Source of the DNA: Streptomyces cinnabarinus
GTDB taxonomy: Bacteria > Actinomycetota > Actinomycetes > Streptomycetales > Streptomycetaceae
DNA length: 64,000 nucleotides
Direction of reading: 5' to 3'
Assembly: GCF_027270315.1 (NCBI RefSeq)
Contig: NZ_CP114413.1
Location: 2,108,001-2,172,000, forward strand
The stretch's first letter is position 1. Each line of letters opens with the position of its first letter. Below, one piece after another: positions 38,284 through 47,418 of the stretch. The notes under the pieces are model-generated. The model saw nothing but the letters and a program-made list of their open reading frames with translations. It ran no database searches and was not told where the DNA came from. The translations under genes were made by a program, and so were the position numbers.

Positions 38284-39662
38284 ACAAGCCGTACGAGATC
38301 GTCGAGCGGGCCCTGGAGCTGTCCCGTGCGGACGGCTGTGTCGTCATCGCCGACGAGCAGTCCACGGCCAACCTGCGCTGGGCCGGCAACGCGCTGACCA
38401 CCAACGGCGTCACGCGCGGGCGCACGCTCACCGTCGTCGCCACCGTCGACGGCAAGGAGGGCACCGCCTCCGGGGTCGTCACCCGTGCCGCGGTCACCGC
38501 GGACGAGCTGGAGCCCCTGGTGCGGGCCGCCGAGGCGGCGGCGCGCGGTGCCGGGCCCGCCGAGGACGCGCAGCCGCTGGTGGCCGACGTGGTGGTGTCG
38601 CCGGAGTTCACCGAGGCGCCGGCCGAGACGTCCTCCGCGGTGTTCGCCGACTTCGCCCCGGCGCTCGGCGAGGCCTTCGCACGCGCGCGTGCGGGCGGAC
38701 GCGAGCTGTACGGCTTCGCCAACCACGAGCTGGTCTCGTCCTACATCGGTACGTCGACGGGGCTGCGTCTGCGCCACGACCAGCCGAACGGGACGCTGGA
38801 GCTGAACGCCAAGTCCCCCGACCGCACCCGCTCGGCCTGGGCCGGCCGTTCCACCCGCGACTTCAAGGACGTCGACCCCGCCGCGCTCGACGCCGAGCTG
38901 GCCGTACGCCTCGGCTGGGCCGAGCGCCGGATCGAGCTGCCCGCCGGGCGCTACGAGACGCTGCTGCCGCCGACCGCAGTGGCGGACCTGCTGATCTACC
39001 AGATGTGGTCGGCGTCGGGCCGGGACGCGGCCGAGGGCCGCACCGTGTTCTCCAAGCCGGGCGGTGGCACCCGGGTCGGCGACCGGCTGACCGAGCTGCC
39101 GCTGACCCTGCGCAGCGACCCGAGCGAGCCGGGTCTGGAGTCCGCGCCGTTCGTGCTGGCGCACGCCTCCGGGGGCGACTCGTCGGTGTTCGACAACGGT
39201 CTGCCGCTGACCGCCACCGAGTGGATCCGCGAGGGCGAGCTCCAGCATCTGCTGACCAGCCGGCACAGCGCCGGTCTGACCGGTCTTCCGGTGGCGCCGG
39301 GCATCGACAACCTGGTGCTGGACGGCGGCGGCGAGCGCGGCCTGGACGAGATGGTGGCGAACACCGAGCGCGGGCTGCTGCTGACCTGCCTGTGGTACAT
39401 CCGCGAGGTGGACCCGGCGACGCTGCTGCTGACGGGGCTGACCCGGGACGGCGTGTACCTGGTGGAGAACGGCGAGGTGACCGGCGAGGTCAACAACTTC
39501 CGGTTCAACGAGTCGCCGGTGGATCTGCTGGGCCGGGCCACCGAGGCCGGGCGCACCGAAAAGACGCTGCCCCGGGAGTGGAGCGACTGGTTCACTAGGG
39601 CCGCGATGCCGGCGCTGCGGGTGCCGGACTTCAATATGAGCTCTGTCAGTCAGGGCGTATAA
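38280..39662 (+). CDS. pmbA: TldE/PmbA metalloprotease partner subunit
   Basis: A 460-aa paralog of TldD that lacks the HExxxH zinc motif. It starts MNKPYEIVERALELSRADGCVVIADEQSTANLRWAGN, contains FSKPGGGTRVGDRL, FDNGLPLTATEWIREGELQHLLTSRHSA and the family C-terminal SPVDLLGRATEAGRTEK. It pairs with TldD to form the active protease. The start overlaps the tldD stop by four bases, so the two are made together. tyrS begins 44 bases after its stop. Confidence 0.93.
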   Translation: MNKPYEIVERALELSRADGCVVIADEQSTANLRWAGNALTTNGVTRGRTLTVVATVDGKEGTASGVVTRAAVTADELEPLVRAAEAAARGAGPAEDAQPLVADVVVSPEFTEAPAETSSAVFADFAPALGEAFARARAGGRELYGFANHELVSSYIGTSTGLRLRHDQPNGTLELNAKSPDRTRSAWAGRSTRDFKDVDPAALDAELAVRLGWAERRIELPAGRYETLLPPTAVADLLIYQMWSASGRDAAEGRTVFSKPGGGTRVGDRLTELPLTLRSDPSEPGLESAPFVLAHASGGDSSVFDNGLPLTATEWIREGELQHLLTSRHSAGLTGLPVAPGIDNLVLDGGGERGLDEMVANTERGLLLTCLWYIREVDPATLLLTGLTRDGVYLVENGEVTGEVNNFRFNESPVDLLGRATEAGRTEKTLPREWSDWFTRAAMPALRVPDFNMSSVSQGV

Positions 39663-39705
39663 CCTCGTACCTGACCCGGAGCACTTCTAAGGAGATACGA
39701 GAACC

Positions 39706-40974
39706 GTGACGGACATCGTCGACGAGCTGAAGTGGCGCGGCCTGTGGGCCCTGTCCACTGACGAGGACGCTTTGCGCAAGGCGCTCGCGGACGGTCCCGT
39801 CACGTTCTATTGCGGTTTCGACCCGACCGCGGCCAGTCTGCACGTCGGTCATCTGGTGCAGGTCCTGACCATGCGCCGGCTCCAGCAGGCGGGCCTGCGC
39901 CCGCTGGCCCTGGTCGGCGGCGCCACCGGCCAGATCGGCGACCCGCGCCCGACCGCCGAGCGCACCCTGAACGACCCGGAGACGGTCGCGAACTGGGTGA
40001 CCCGGCTGCGCGCGCAGATCGAGCCGTTCCTGTCCTTCGAGGGCGAGAACGCGGCGGTCATGGTCAACAACCTGGACTGGACGGCCGGGATGTCGGCCAT
40101 CGAGTTCCTGCGGGACATCGGCAAGCACTTCCGCGTCAACAAGATGCTGACCAAGGACTCCGTCGCCCGGCGTCTGGAGTCCCAGGAGGGCATCAGCTAC
40201 ACGGAGTTCAGCTACCAGCTGCTCCAGGGCATGGACTTCCTGGAGCTGTACCGCCGGTACGGCTGCACGCTCCAGCAGGGCGGCAGCGACCAGTGGGGCA
40301 ACCTCACGGCGGGTCTCGACCTGATCCACCGGCTGGAGCCGCATGCCTCGGTGCACTGTCTGGCGACGCCGCTGATGGTGAAGGCGGACGGCACCAAGTT
40401 CGGCAAGACCGAGGGCGGCGCCGTCTGGCTCGACCCGGAGATGACCACGCCGTACGCGTTCTACCAGTTCTGGCTGAACGTGGACGACCGGGACATCTCC
40501 ACGTACATGCGCATCCTGTCCTTCAAGTCCCGCGCGGAGCTTGAGGAGCTGGAGAAGCAGACCGAGGAGCGGCCGCAGGCGCGGGCCGCGCAGCGGGCGC
40601 TGGCCGAGGAGCTGACGACGCTGGTGCACGGCGCCGACCAGACGGCCGCGGTGATCGCCGCGAGCCGTGCCCTGTTCGGGCAGGGCGAGCTGGCGGAGCT
40701 GGACGACCGGACGCTGCGGGCGGCCCTGTCCGAGGTGCCGCACATCCAGGTCGCCGAGCTGGGCCCGGTGGTCGATCTGTTCGCCGAGGTGGAGCTGGTG
40801 GCGAGCAAGTCGGCCGCACGCCGGACGATCAAGGAGGGCGGGGCCTACGTGAACAACGTGAAGGTCGCCGCCGAGGACGCCGTCCCCGCCGCGGAGGACC
40901 TGCTGCACGGCCGCTGGCTGGTGCTGCGCCGGGGCAAGAAGAACCTGGCGGCGGTCGAGGTCACCGGCAGCTGA
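39706..40974 (+). CDS. tyrS: Tyrosyl-tRNA synthetase
   Basis: A 422-aa class I aminoacyl-tRNA synthetase. HIGH is HVGH (46-49) in YCGFDPTAASLHVGHL, and KMSKS is KFGKT (231-235) in GTKFGKTEGGAVWLD, both bacterial TyrRS forms. An S4 RNA-binding domain ends the protein (ARRTIKEGGAYVNNVKVAAED). The GTG start at 39706 follows AAGGAGATACGAG. It is likely constitutive. No T-box leader was seen in the 43 bases upstream. A hairpin follows. Confidence 0.97.
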   Translation: MTDIVDELKWRGLWALSTDEDALRKALADGPVTFYCGFDPTAASLHVGHLVQVLTMRRLQQAGLRPLALVGGATGQIGDPRPTAERTLNDPETVANWVTRLRAQIEPFLSFEGENAAVMVNNLDWTAGMSAIEFLRDIGKHFRVNKMLTKDSVARRLESQEGISYTEFSYQLLQGMDFLELYRRYGCTLQQGGSDQWGNLTAGLDLIHRLEPHASVHCLATPLMVKADGTKFGKTEGGAVWLDPEMTTPYAFYQFWLNVDDRDISTYMRILSFKSRAELEELEKQTEERPQARAAQRALAEELTTLVHGADQTAAVIAASRALFGQGELAELDDRTLRAALSEVPHIQVAELGPVVDLFAEVELVASKSAARRTIKEGGAYVNNVKVAAEDAVPAAEDLLHGRWLVLRRGKKNLAAVEVTGS

Positions 40975-40981
40975 GCGCACC

Positions 40982-41019
40982 GAAGGGGGCGGCTCTCCAC
41001 CGGGAGGGCCGCCCCCTTC
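40982..41019. terminator. Hairpin terminator after tyrS
   Basis: GAAGGGGGCGGC...GCCGCCCCCTTC stem with a 14-base loop, between the converging tyrS and GlsB genes. Confidence 0.8.
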
Positions 41020-41032
41020 GTCGTACCCGCGC

Positions 41033-41311
41033 TCAGGTCTGCTGCTTCTTCTTGCCCAGCGTCGCCATGTACGCCATGTCCCCCACTCCCACGATGATGA
41101 TCGCCGCGATGAGCTGGAAGACGTGCCGGCTCCAGTCGATGCCGGCGGTCTCCTCGACCCCGAGCGCGCGGGCGAGGGCGTTGCCGACGATGGCGCCGAG
41201 CATGCCGAAGATGGTGGTCAGCCAGAGGGGGCTGTGCTGCCTGCCGGGCAGGATCGCCTTGGCGATCAGACCGAGCACGAATCCCACGATGATCGCCCAC
41301 AACCAGCCCAT
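41033..41311 (-). CDS. GlsB/YeaQ/YmgE family stress-response membrane protein
   Basis: A 92-aa protein with about three hydrophobic helices: MGWLWAIIVGFVLGLIAKAILPG, LTTIFGMLGAIVGNALARALGV, and HVFQLIAAIIIVGVGDMAYMATL. The LPGRQHSPLWLTTIFGMLGAIVG stretch is the family pattern. Members are induced by stress and sit in the membrane; a specific function is not known. The C-terminus ends in KKKQQT. The ATG at 41311 gives the expected start. Confidence 0.9.
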   Translation of the reverse strand: MGWLWAIIVGFVLGLIAKAILPGRQHSPLWLTTIFGMLGAIVGNALARALGVEETAGIDWSRHVFQLIAAIIIVGVGDMAYMATLGKKKQQT

Positions 41312-41557
41312 GGCTGCCTCCTTGTACGGCTCCGCGTGAGCAGTAGGCCCAGTCTCCGGCCGCTTCTCCTACGTCGCATGCCGGGTGCGGCCGTACGCGG
41401 GACGGCCGAGGTCCGGTCGCCCGCGCGGAAGGTGCCCCGGTCTCGTAGGCGGCGCAGGCCAGGCGTAACGTGGAGGGTGTCCGGGCCCGGCTCCCCGACC
41501 GGGGGCGGTCCGGGTGCGGGCAGGGGAGAGTCCGATGCGGGCGGATGGTGGAATGTG

Positions 41558-41956
41558 ATGCGGAAGCAGCACGACTCGGGCAACGCCCAGGTATTCCGGA
41601 TCACCGGAGCCAGGACGGGCCTCCAGGAGGATGTACGCGCGCGCCAGCGCCGGTACGTCATCTCGATGTCGGTCCGCACGCTCTCGGTGATCCTCGCCGC
41701 GACCCTGTGGAACGTCGAACGGCACGTGGCCATCGTGGCATTGGTGCTCGGCGCGGTCCTGCCGTACATCGCGGTCGTGGTCGCCAACGCCGGGCGGGAG
41801 AACGCACCGGGCCTTCCTTCCACTTTCGTCGCCGCGCCGACCCGCCCGATGATCACCGGACCCGGGGCCGAGGAGCCCTTCGCGGAACCCGTCCCGGAAG
41901 ACGCGGAGGCCGATCCGGCGGCGCGTGCCGCCGGTGAAACACATGACCGGAAATGA
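41558..41956 (+). CDS. DUF3099-type membrane protein
   Basis: A 132-aa protein with an N-terminal signature MRKQHDSGNAQVFRITGARTGLQEDVRARQRRY, then two hydrophobic helices (VISMSVRTLSVILAATLW, VAIVALVLGAVLPYIAVVVAN) and a disordered acidic tail (GAEEPFAEPVPEDAEADPAAR). DUF3099 proteins are actinobacterial membrane proteins of unknown role. The ATG at 41558 is chosen as the start of the conserved sequence; the Shine-Dalgarno (GGTGGA) is weak. The 246 bases upstream hold no gene that I can support. Confidence 0.82.
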   Translation: MRKQHDSGNAQVFRITGARTGLQEDVRARQRRYVISMSVRTLSVILAATLWNVERHVAIVALVLGAVLPYIAVVVANAGRENAPGLPSTFVAAPTRPMITGPGAEEPFAEPVPEDAEADPAARAAGETHDRK

Positions 41957-42071
41957 CCTTGGCGGGGCCGTAGCAAACGGAATCCACCTCCGCACCAAGC
42001 TCAAGAAAAGCTCAGATCAATAGTGTTGTTCCGGTGCCGGGCGGCGGGTGACCCATGACATACTTCGTAGG

Positions 42072-42146
42072 CGCTCCGCATCCCCCGTCGGAGCGACGGA
42101 CCGACGCCGGGCAGCTCCCCCCGTGGCTGCTCGGCGTCGCCTTTTT
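42072..42146 (+). terminator. Twin hairpins with T-run: terminator, attenuator or sRNA end
   Basis: GCTCCG/CGGAGC forms a hairpin at 42072-42094. A longer hairpin follows, GACGCCGGGCAGC (42103-42115) with GCTGCTCGGCGTC (42126-42138), and then GCCTTTTTG. The T-run ends 23 bases before the GTG at 42169. It may terminate the DUF3099 transcript or regulate the small gene that follows. Confidence 0.65.
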
Positions 42147-42168
42147 GTTGACCCTGTGAGACGAATCC

Positions 42169-42387
42169 GTGAGTGACGAGACGCCGATCTGTTCCGCCAA
42201 GGGCTGCCGGACCGCCGCCGAGTGGGTGCTGGCCTGGAACAACCCCAAGATCCACACGCCGGAGCGGCGGAAGACCTGGCTGGCCTGCGAGGCACACCGG
42301 GAACATCTCTCCCAATTCCTGGGTGTCCGGGGCTTCTTGAAGGACGTCGTGAAGTTCTCGGAGTGGGAAGAGCCGAGCACGCCGTAG
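42169..42387 (+). CDS. Small putative zinc-binding protein
   Basis: A 72-aa protein, MSDETPICSAKGCRTAAEWVLAWNNPKIHTPERRKTWLACEAHREHLSQFLGVRGFLKDVVKFSEWEEPSTP. C8, C13, C40 and H43 or H46 could form one zinc site. Its relatives in Streptomyces are often annotated as acetone carboxylase, an unsupported label. The conserved pattern of Cys, Trp and His suggests a soluble structural protein. It starts at GTG 42169, with no evident Shine-Dalgarno. A strong hairpin with T-run lies just upstream. It converges on moaA. Confidence 0.8.
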   Translation: MSDETPICSAKGCRTAAEWVLAWNNPKIHTPERRKTWLACEAHREHLSQFLGVRGFLKDVVKFSEWEEPSTP

Positions 42388-42423
42388 CCCAGATCGCCGG
42401 CCGTACGGTTTCAGCCGTACCTT

Positions 42424-43413
42424 TCAGCCGCCGATCGCGGACATCGGGCGGTCCGGCTGGACGAAGCTCGGGTCGTCCAGGCCCGCTCCGGCCTTCTTGC
42501 CCCACATCGCCAGGCGCCAGATCCGGGCTATCTCCTCGTCGGGGGCGCCGGAGCGCAGCGCGGCGCGCAGGTCGGTCTCCTCGCGGGCGAACAGACAGGT
42601 GCGGACCTGGCCGTCGGCCGTGAGGCGGGTGCGGTCGCAGGCCGAGCAGAACGGCCGGGTGACGGAGGCGATGACGCCCACGCGGTGCGGGCCGCCGTCC
42701 ACGATCCAGCGCTCGGCGGGGGCCGAGCCGCGCTCCTCGGAGCCCTCGGGGGTCAGCTCGAAGCGGGTGCGCAGGGAGGTCAGGATGTCGCCCGCGGTGA
42801 TCATGCCGTCGCGCTTCCAGCCGTGCTGGGCGTCCAGCGGCATCTGCTCGATGAAGCGCAGTTCGTAAGCGTGCTCGACGGCCCAGGCGAGGAGGTCGGG
42901 GGCCTCGTCCTCGTTCAGGCCCGGCATCAGTACGGAGTTGACCTTGACCGGGGTGAGCCCGGCGGCGCGGGCGGCGTCGAGGCCCTCGATGACGTCCTTG
43001 TGGCGGTCGCGGCGGGTGAGGGTCTTGAAGACGTCCGGGCGGAGGGTGTCCAGGGAGACGTTGACCCGGTCCAGGCCGGCGGCCTTCAGGGCGGCCGCGG
43101 TGCGCTTGAGGCCGATGCCGTTGGTGGTCAGCGACATCTGGGGGCGGGGGGTGAGGGCCGCGACGCGCTCGACGATGCCGACCAGGCCGGGCCGGAGCAG
43201 GGGCTCACCGCCGGTGAAGCGGACCTCCTCGATACCGAGGGTGGTGACCGCGATGTCGATCAGGCGGACGATCTCGTCGTCCGTGAGCAGGTCGGGCTTG
43301 GCCAGCCACTGCAGGCCCTCCTCGGGCATGCAGTACGTACAGCGCAGGTTGCACCGGTCGGTCAGTGAGACTCTCAGGTCGGTGGCCACCCGGCCGTAGG
43401 TGTCGATGAGCAC
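42424..43413 (-). CDS. moaA: GTP 3',8-cyclase MoaA (molybdenum cofactor synthesis)
   Basis: A 329-aa radical SAM enzyme that starts molybdopterin synthesis from GTP. The SAM cluster motif CNLRCTYC gives C21, C25, C28. The second cluster has C256, C259 and C273 in FCSACDRTRLTADGQVRTCLF. The essential double glycine ends the protein (SAIGG, 328-329). The ATG at 43413 begins MLIDTYGRVATDLRVSLTDRCNLRC, the usual start. No other molybdenum-cofactor genes are in the window. Confidence 0.97.
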   Translation of the reverse strand: MLIDTYGRVATDLRVSLTDRCNLRCTYCMPEEGLQWLAKPDLLTDDEIVRLIDIAVTTLGIEEVRFTGGEPLLRPGLVGIVERVAALTPRPQMSLTTNGIGLKRTAAALKAAGLDRVNVSLDTLRPDVFKTLTRRDRHKDVIEGLDAARAAGLTPVKVNSVLMPGLNEDEAPDLLAWAVEHAYELRFIEQMPLDAQHGWKRDGMITAGDILTSLRTRFELTPEGSEERGSAPAERWIVDGGPHRVGVIASVTRPFCSACDRTRLTADGQVRTCLFAREETDLRAALRSGAPDEEIARIWRLAMWGKKAGAGLDDPSFVQPDRPMSAIGG

Positions 43414-43520
43414 GTGGGCCCCCTCCCTTGTCGCGGATCAGTGCTGGAGCAGTCATTTTCCGTCACTTGTGAGCCTACGTGACTCCACTGACAACGACAG
43501 AGCCCGATCCCACGAGGTAA

Positions 43521-43560
43521 GACACGGCCGCGTCGTAGGTCCCTACGACGCGGCCGTGTC
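43521..43560 (-). terminator. Very strong hairpin terminator after the symporter
   Basis: A perfect 19-bp inverted repeat (GACACGGCCGCGTCGTAGG and its complement) with a two-base centre, 12 bases past the symporter stop. It can stop transcription from either side, between moaA and the symporter operon. Confidence 0.85.
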
Positions 43561-43572
43561 CCGGGGGCGGGC

Positions 43573-45195
43573 TCAGTGGGCGCCGGTGCCGGTCAGGGAC
43601 CGGACCTCCAGCTCGGCGTACTTGCCCTTGTCCGGCTCCTCCTTGGAGAGGTAGGTGCCGAGGATGCCCAGCAGGAAGCCGACCGGGATCGAGATGATGC
43701 CGGGGTTCTCCAGCGGGAACCAGTGGAAGTCGACGTCCGGGAACATCGAGGTGGGCTTGCCGGAGACGACCGGCGAGAACAGCACCAGGCCGACCGCGGT
43801 GGTCAGACCGCCGTAGATCGACCACAGGGCGCCCTGGGTGGTGAAGCGCTTCCAGAAGAGGCTGTAGAGGATCGTCGGCAGGTTGGCGGAGGCGGCGACC
43901 GCGAAGGCGAGGGCGACCAGGCCGGCCACGTTCAGGTCGCGGGCCAGGGCGCCGAGGCCGATGGAGACGACGCCGATGCCGACGGTCGCCCAGCGGGCGG
44001 CGCTGACCTCCTGCTTCTCGCTGGCCTGGCCCTTCTTGATGACATTGGCGTAGATGTCGTGCGCGAAGGACGAGGAGGACGCCAGGGTCAGGCCCGCGAC
44101 CACCGCGAGGATCGTCGCGAAGGCGACCGCGGAGATGGTGGCCAGCAGGATGGCGCCCCAGCTGGATTCGACGCCGCCCAGATGGAGGGCGAGCAGCGGG
44201 GCCGCCGTGTTGCCCGCCTTGTTGGAGGTGGTGATCTCCTCCGGGGTGATCAGCGCGGCGGCGCCGAAGCCGAGCGCGAGGGTCATCAGGTAGAAGGAGC
44301 CGATCAGGCCGATCGCCCAGATCACGGACTTACGGGCGGCCTTGGCGGTGGGCACCGTGTAGAAGCGGATCAGGATGTGCGGCAGACCGGCGGTGCCCAG
44401 AATCAGGGCGATGCCGAGCGAGATGAAGTCCAGCTTGCTGGTGCCGGTGGCGCCGTACTTCAGGCCGGGCTCCAGGAAGGCCGCGCCGTGGCCGCTCTGG
44501 TCGGCGGCGGTGCCGAGCAGGTCGGAGACGTTGAAGTCGAACTTCAGCAGCACCAGGAAGGTCAGCAGCAGGGCGCCGGTCATCAGCAGGACGGCCTTGA
44601 CCATCTGCACCCAGGTGGTGCCCTTCATGCCGCCGATGCTGACGTACATGATCATCAGGATGCCGACCAGGGCGACGATGCCGATCTTTCCGGCGTCGCT
44701 GCTGATGCCGAGCAGCAGGGAGACCAGGACGCCCGCGCCGGCCATCTGGGCCAGCAGGTAGAAGATCGACACGACGATGGTGGAGGTGCCGGCCGCGGTG
44801 CGGACCGGGCGCTGGCGCATCCGGTAGGCGAGGACGTCGCCCATCGTGTAGCGGCCGGAGTTGCGCAGCGGCTCGGCAACCAGCAGCAGGGCGACGAGCC
44901 AGGCGACCAGGAAGCCGATGGAGTACAGGAAGCCGTCGTAACCGAACAGGGCGATGGCGCCCGCGATACCGAGGAAGGACGCGGCGGACATGTAGTCACC
45001 GGAGACGGCGAGGCCGTTCTGGAATCCGGTGAACTGGCGGCCGCCCGCGTAGAAGTCGGCCGCGTCCTTGGTCTGGCGGCCCGCCCACACCGTGATGACG
45101 AGGGTGGCGAGGACGAAGACACCGAACAGGCTGATGATCAGCGTGCGGTGCTCGCTCGCCGCGTCGGCCGCCAGAAACGTGTGCGCGGTGCTCAT
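43573..45195 (-). CDS. Cation/acetate symporter (ActP-like, SSS family)
   Basis: A 540-aa sodium:solute symporter with about 13 membrane helices. It starts MSTAHTFLAADAASEHRTLIISLFGVFVLATLVITVWAG. Family motifs include GRQFTGFQNGLAVSGDYMSAASFLGIAGAIALFGYDGFLYSIGF and GTAGLPHILIRFYTVPTAKAARKSV. Substrates of ActP are acetate and other short acids. ATG 45195 overlaps the DUF485 gene stop as ATGA and has GGAGG upstream. DUF485 plus ActP is a common bacterial operon for acetate uptake. Confidence 0.93.
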   Translation of the reverse strand: MSTAHTFLAADAASEHRTLIISLFGVFVLATLVITVWAGRQTKDAADFYAGGRQFTGFQNGLAVSGDYMSAASFLGIAGAIALFGYDGFLYSIGFLVAWLVALLLVAEPLRNSGRYTMGDVLAYRMRQRPVRTAAGTSTIVVSIFYLLAQMAGAGVLVSLLLGISSDAGKIGIVALVGILMIMYVSIGGMKGTTWVQMVKAVLLMTGALLLTFLVLLKFDFNVSDLLGTAADQSGHGAAFLEPGLKYGATGTSKLDFISLGIALILGTAGLPHILIRFYTVPTAKAARKSVIWAIGLIGSFYLMTLALGFGAAALITPEEITTSNKAGNTAAPLLALHLGGVESSWGAILLATISAVAFATILAVVAGLTLASSSSFAHDIYANVIKKGQASEKQEVSAARWATVGIGVVSIGLGALARDLNVAGLVALAFAVAASANLPTILYSLFWKRFTTQGALWSIYGGLTTAVGLVLFSPVVSGKPTSMFPDVDFHWFPLENPGIISIPVGFLLGILGTYLSKEEPDKGKYAELEVRSLTGTGAH

Positions 45196-45548
45196 GCGCC
45201 GCCCTCCATCCGGGACTTGATGGCATCGGCCTTGGGGTCGAGCTGCGCGGCGGCGTGCCGCGCGTACCACCAGGCGATGAGGAACGTGGTGAGGAACTGG
45301 GCGAGGCCGAGGACGAGGGCCATGTTGATATTGCCGAACAGCTCGATGCCCATGAAGTCGCCGGCGTAGATCGACAGCAGGACGTAGAGCAGGTACCAGA
45401 CGATGAAGCCGACGGTCAGCGGGAAGGCGAAGGAGCGGTAGGAACGGCGCAGTTCACCGAACTCCGCACTCTCCTGCACCTCGGTGAACTCCTCGGTGGT
45501 GGGGAGCCGGTGTTGCTCCTTCGAGGGGGGCGGTGCGTCGGTAGCCAC
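45192..45548 (-). CDS. DUF485 membrane protein, partner of the acetate symporter
   Basis: A 118-aa protein with two membrane helices (FPLTVGFIVWYLLYVLLSIYAGDF and INMALVLGLAQFLTTFLIAWWYARHAAA), the DUF485 core. It usually precedes ActP in acetate uptake operons. The GTG at 45548 is chosen because GAGGAG lies six bases upstream and starts the sequence MATDAPPPSKEQHRLPTT; an upstream ATG at 45632 would add 28 Pro/Ala-rich residues. Its stop overlaps the symporter start. Confidence 0.85.
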   Translation of the reverse strand: MATDAPPPSKEQHRLPTTEEFTEVQESAEFGELRRSYRSFAFPLTVGFIVWYLLYVLLSIYAGDFMGIELFGNINMALVLGLAQFLTTFLIAWWYARHAAAQLDPKADAIKSRMEGGA

Positions 45549-45869
45549 GGAGTCTCCTCGCGTTGCGGCCGCTGTTGCGACGGTGGACGGGGCTGGTTCG
45601 GGGTGCGGGGACGGGTTCGAAACGACGGACATAGCGGGTCATACCTCACAGGGCCAGGGGGCTCGATCGTGCTCGGGTCCCCTGTCCAACGTCACGGCGC
45701 CACGCGAGAACCGGTTCAACGCGACTCAACTCTTTCCGAACTCACCTCCTGTGGGTCATTGCTGGCCGGTGAAGCGGGGAGATAGCTTCACCCTGCACGC
45801 CCGTCATGTACCTGCCCGAGCACCACCTGTGTCTCGGGCTGTTTCGTTTCCGGATGATGTGGAGATCCC
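45549..45869. promoter_or_regulatory. Intergenic region: divergent promoters for DUF485 and the first subtilisin
   Basis: These 321 bases have no gene. On the plus strand TTGCTG (45759-45764) and TAGCTT (45783-45788) with 18-base spacing could be a sigma-70-type promoter for the protease gene. A GCCCGAG/CTCGGGC hairpin (45814-45839), followed by TGTTTCGTTT, lies in its probable leader. Promoter assignment is by eye. Confidence 0.45.
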
Positions 45870-47393
45870 ATGGCTCATCTGCCTTCCAGACGCCGGCTCG
45901 CTCTGGCCGTCCCCGTCGTGCTGTCGCTGACCGCCTCGCTCGGCTTCCTGCCGACCGCCGCCACGGCCGCCCCGCTCGCGGAGCCCGTGGCGCAGTCGGC
46001 GGACGCGCCGAAGCTGGCGTACGTCGTCAACACCAAGACGGACCGGCGGACCATCGAGTCGGTGGAGAAGGCCGTCGTCACGGCGGGCGGGACCGTCGTG
46101 ACGACGTACGAGAAGATTGGCGTCATCGTCGCTCACTCGGCCAACCCGGACTTCGGCAAGCAGATGCGCCAGGTGCGCGGCGTCCAGTCGGCGGGTGCGA
46201 CGCGTACGGCGCCGCTGACCGCCGCGGGCACCACGGACCAGGGCGCCGCACAGTTCCTGACCGACGCCCAGGCGGCGAATGCCGCGAGCGCCGCGACCCC
46301 GGACAGCGAGCCTCTCGAGGCCGACCAGTGGGACCTGCGCGCGATCGGCGCCGACAAGGCCGCGAAGATCAACCCGGGCAGCTCCAAGGTGACCGTCGCC
46401 GTGATCGACACCGGCGTCGACGACACCCACCCGGACCTCGCGCCGAACTTCTCCAAGTCCCAGTCCGCCAACTGTGTGGGCGGTGTCGCCGACACCAGCG
46501 AGGGCGCCTGGCGGCCGTACACCGCGGACGACTACCACGGCACGCATGTGGCGGGCGAGATCGCCGCGGCCCGCAACGGCATCGGGGTCGCGGGTGTCGC
46601 GCCCGGCGTCAAGGTCTCCGGCATCAAGGTGAGCGACCCGGACAACGGCCTCTTCTACCCGGAGAGCGTCGTGTGCGCCTTCGTGTTCGCCGCCGACCGC
46701 GGCGTCGAGATCACGAACAACAGCTATTACGTGGACCCGTGGCTCTACAACTGCATGGACGACCCGGACCAGAAGGCGATCGTCGACGCGGTCAACCGGG
46801 CGCAGCTGTACGCCCAGAAGAAGGGCACGCTGCACCTGGCCTCGGCGGGCAACTCCAACCACGACCTGGACTCGGACGCCATCGTCGACGCCACCAGCCC
46901 CGACGACTCCACGCCCGTGGAGCGCACGATCGACCCGCACGAGTGCTTCGACGTGCCCACCCAGCTGCCCGGGATCGTCACCGTCAGCGCGACGGGCGTG
47001 CAGAACCTCAAGTCGTACTACTCCTCCTACGGCAAGGGCGTCGTCGACGTCGCGGCGCCGGGCGGTGACCGGCTGTACCAGATACCCGACACCCCCTCCA
47101 AGAACGGCCGCATCCTGTCGACCATGCCGAACGGGGCGTACGCCTTCCTGCAGGGCACCTCGATGGCCTCGCCGCACGCCGCGGGCGTGGCCGCGCTGCT
47201 GAAGTCCAAGCACCCGTGGGCGTCCCCTGCGCAGCTCCAGGCGCTGCTCAAGGCGCAGGCGGACAACCCCGGTTGCCCGGAGTCCTACGACCAGAACGGC
47301 GACGGCACGCAGGACGCGGTGTGCGAGGGCGGCTCGCGCGTCAACGGCTTCTACGGCTTCGGCATCGTCAACGCGCTGCGCGCGGTCAAGTAG
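45870..47393 (+). CDS. Secreted S8 subtilisin-like serine protease, first copy
   Basis: A 507-aa exported protease. A signal peptide (RRRLALAVPVVLSLTASLGFLPTAATAAP, about 7-35) is followed by an inhibitor I9-like propeptide (LAYVVNTKTDRRTIESVEKAVVTAGGTVVTTYEKIGVIVAHS) and then the S8 domain. The catalytic triad is D180 (VAVIDTGVDDTHPDL), H223 (DYHGTHVAGEIA) and S431 (GTSMASPHAAGVAAL). The oxyanion Asn is in SAGNSNHD. The ATG at 45870 has GGAG upstream. A second copy follows 25 bases later. It probably degrades extracellular protein or takes part in development. Confidence 0.95.
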   Translation: MAHLPSRRRLALAVPVVLSLTASLGFLPTAATAAPLAEPVAQSADAPKLAYVVNTKTDRRTIESVEKAVVTAGGTVVTTYEKIGVIVAHSANPDFGKQMRQVRGVQSAGATRTAPLTAAGTTDQGAAQFLTDAQAANAASAATPDSEPLEADQWDLRAIGADKAAKINPGSSKVTVAVIDTGVDDTHPDLAPNFSKSQSANCVGGVADTSEGAWRPYTADDYHGTHVAGEIAAARNGIGVAGVAPGVKVSGIKVSDPDNGLFYPESVVCAFVFAADRGVEITNNSYYVDPWLYNCMDDPDQKAIVDAVNRAQLYAQKKGTLHLASAGNSNHDLDSDAIVDATSPDDSTPVERTIDPHECFDVPTQLPGIVTVSATGVQNLKSYYSSYGKGVVDVAAPGGDRLYQIPDTPSKNGRILSTMPNGAYAFLQGTSMASPHAAGVAALLKSKHPWASPAQLQALLKAQADNPGCPESYDQNGDGTQDAVCEGGSRVNGFYGFGIVNALRAVK

Positions 47394-47418
47394 GCGACGG
47401 ACGGGAGAGACTGACACC

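Noticed and set aside
40982..41019. T-box or riboswitch at tyrS
   Set aside because: The hairpin lies after tyrS, not before, and the 43-base upstream gap is too short for a T-box leader.
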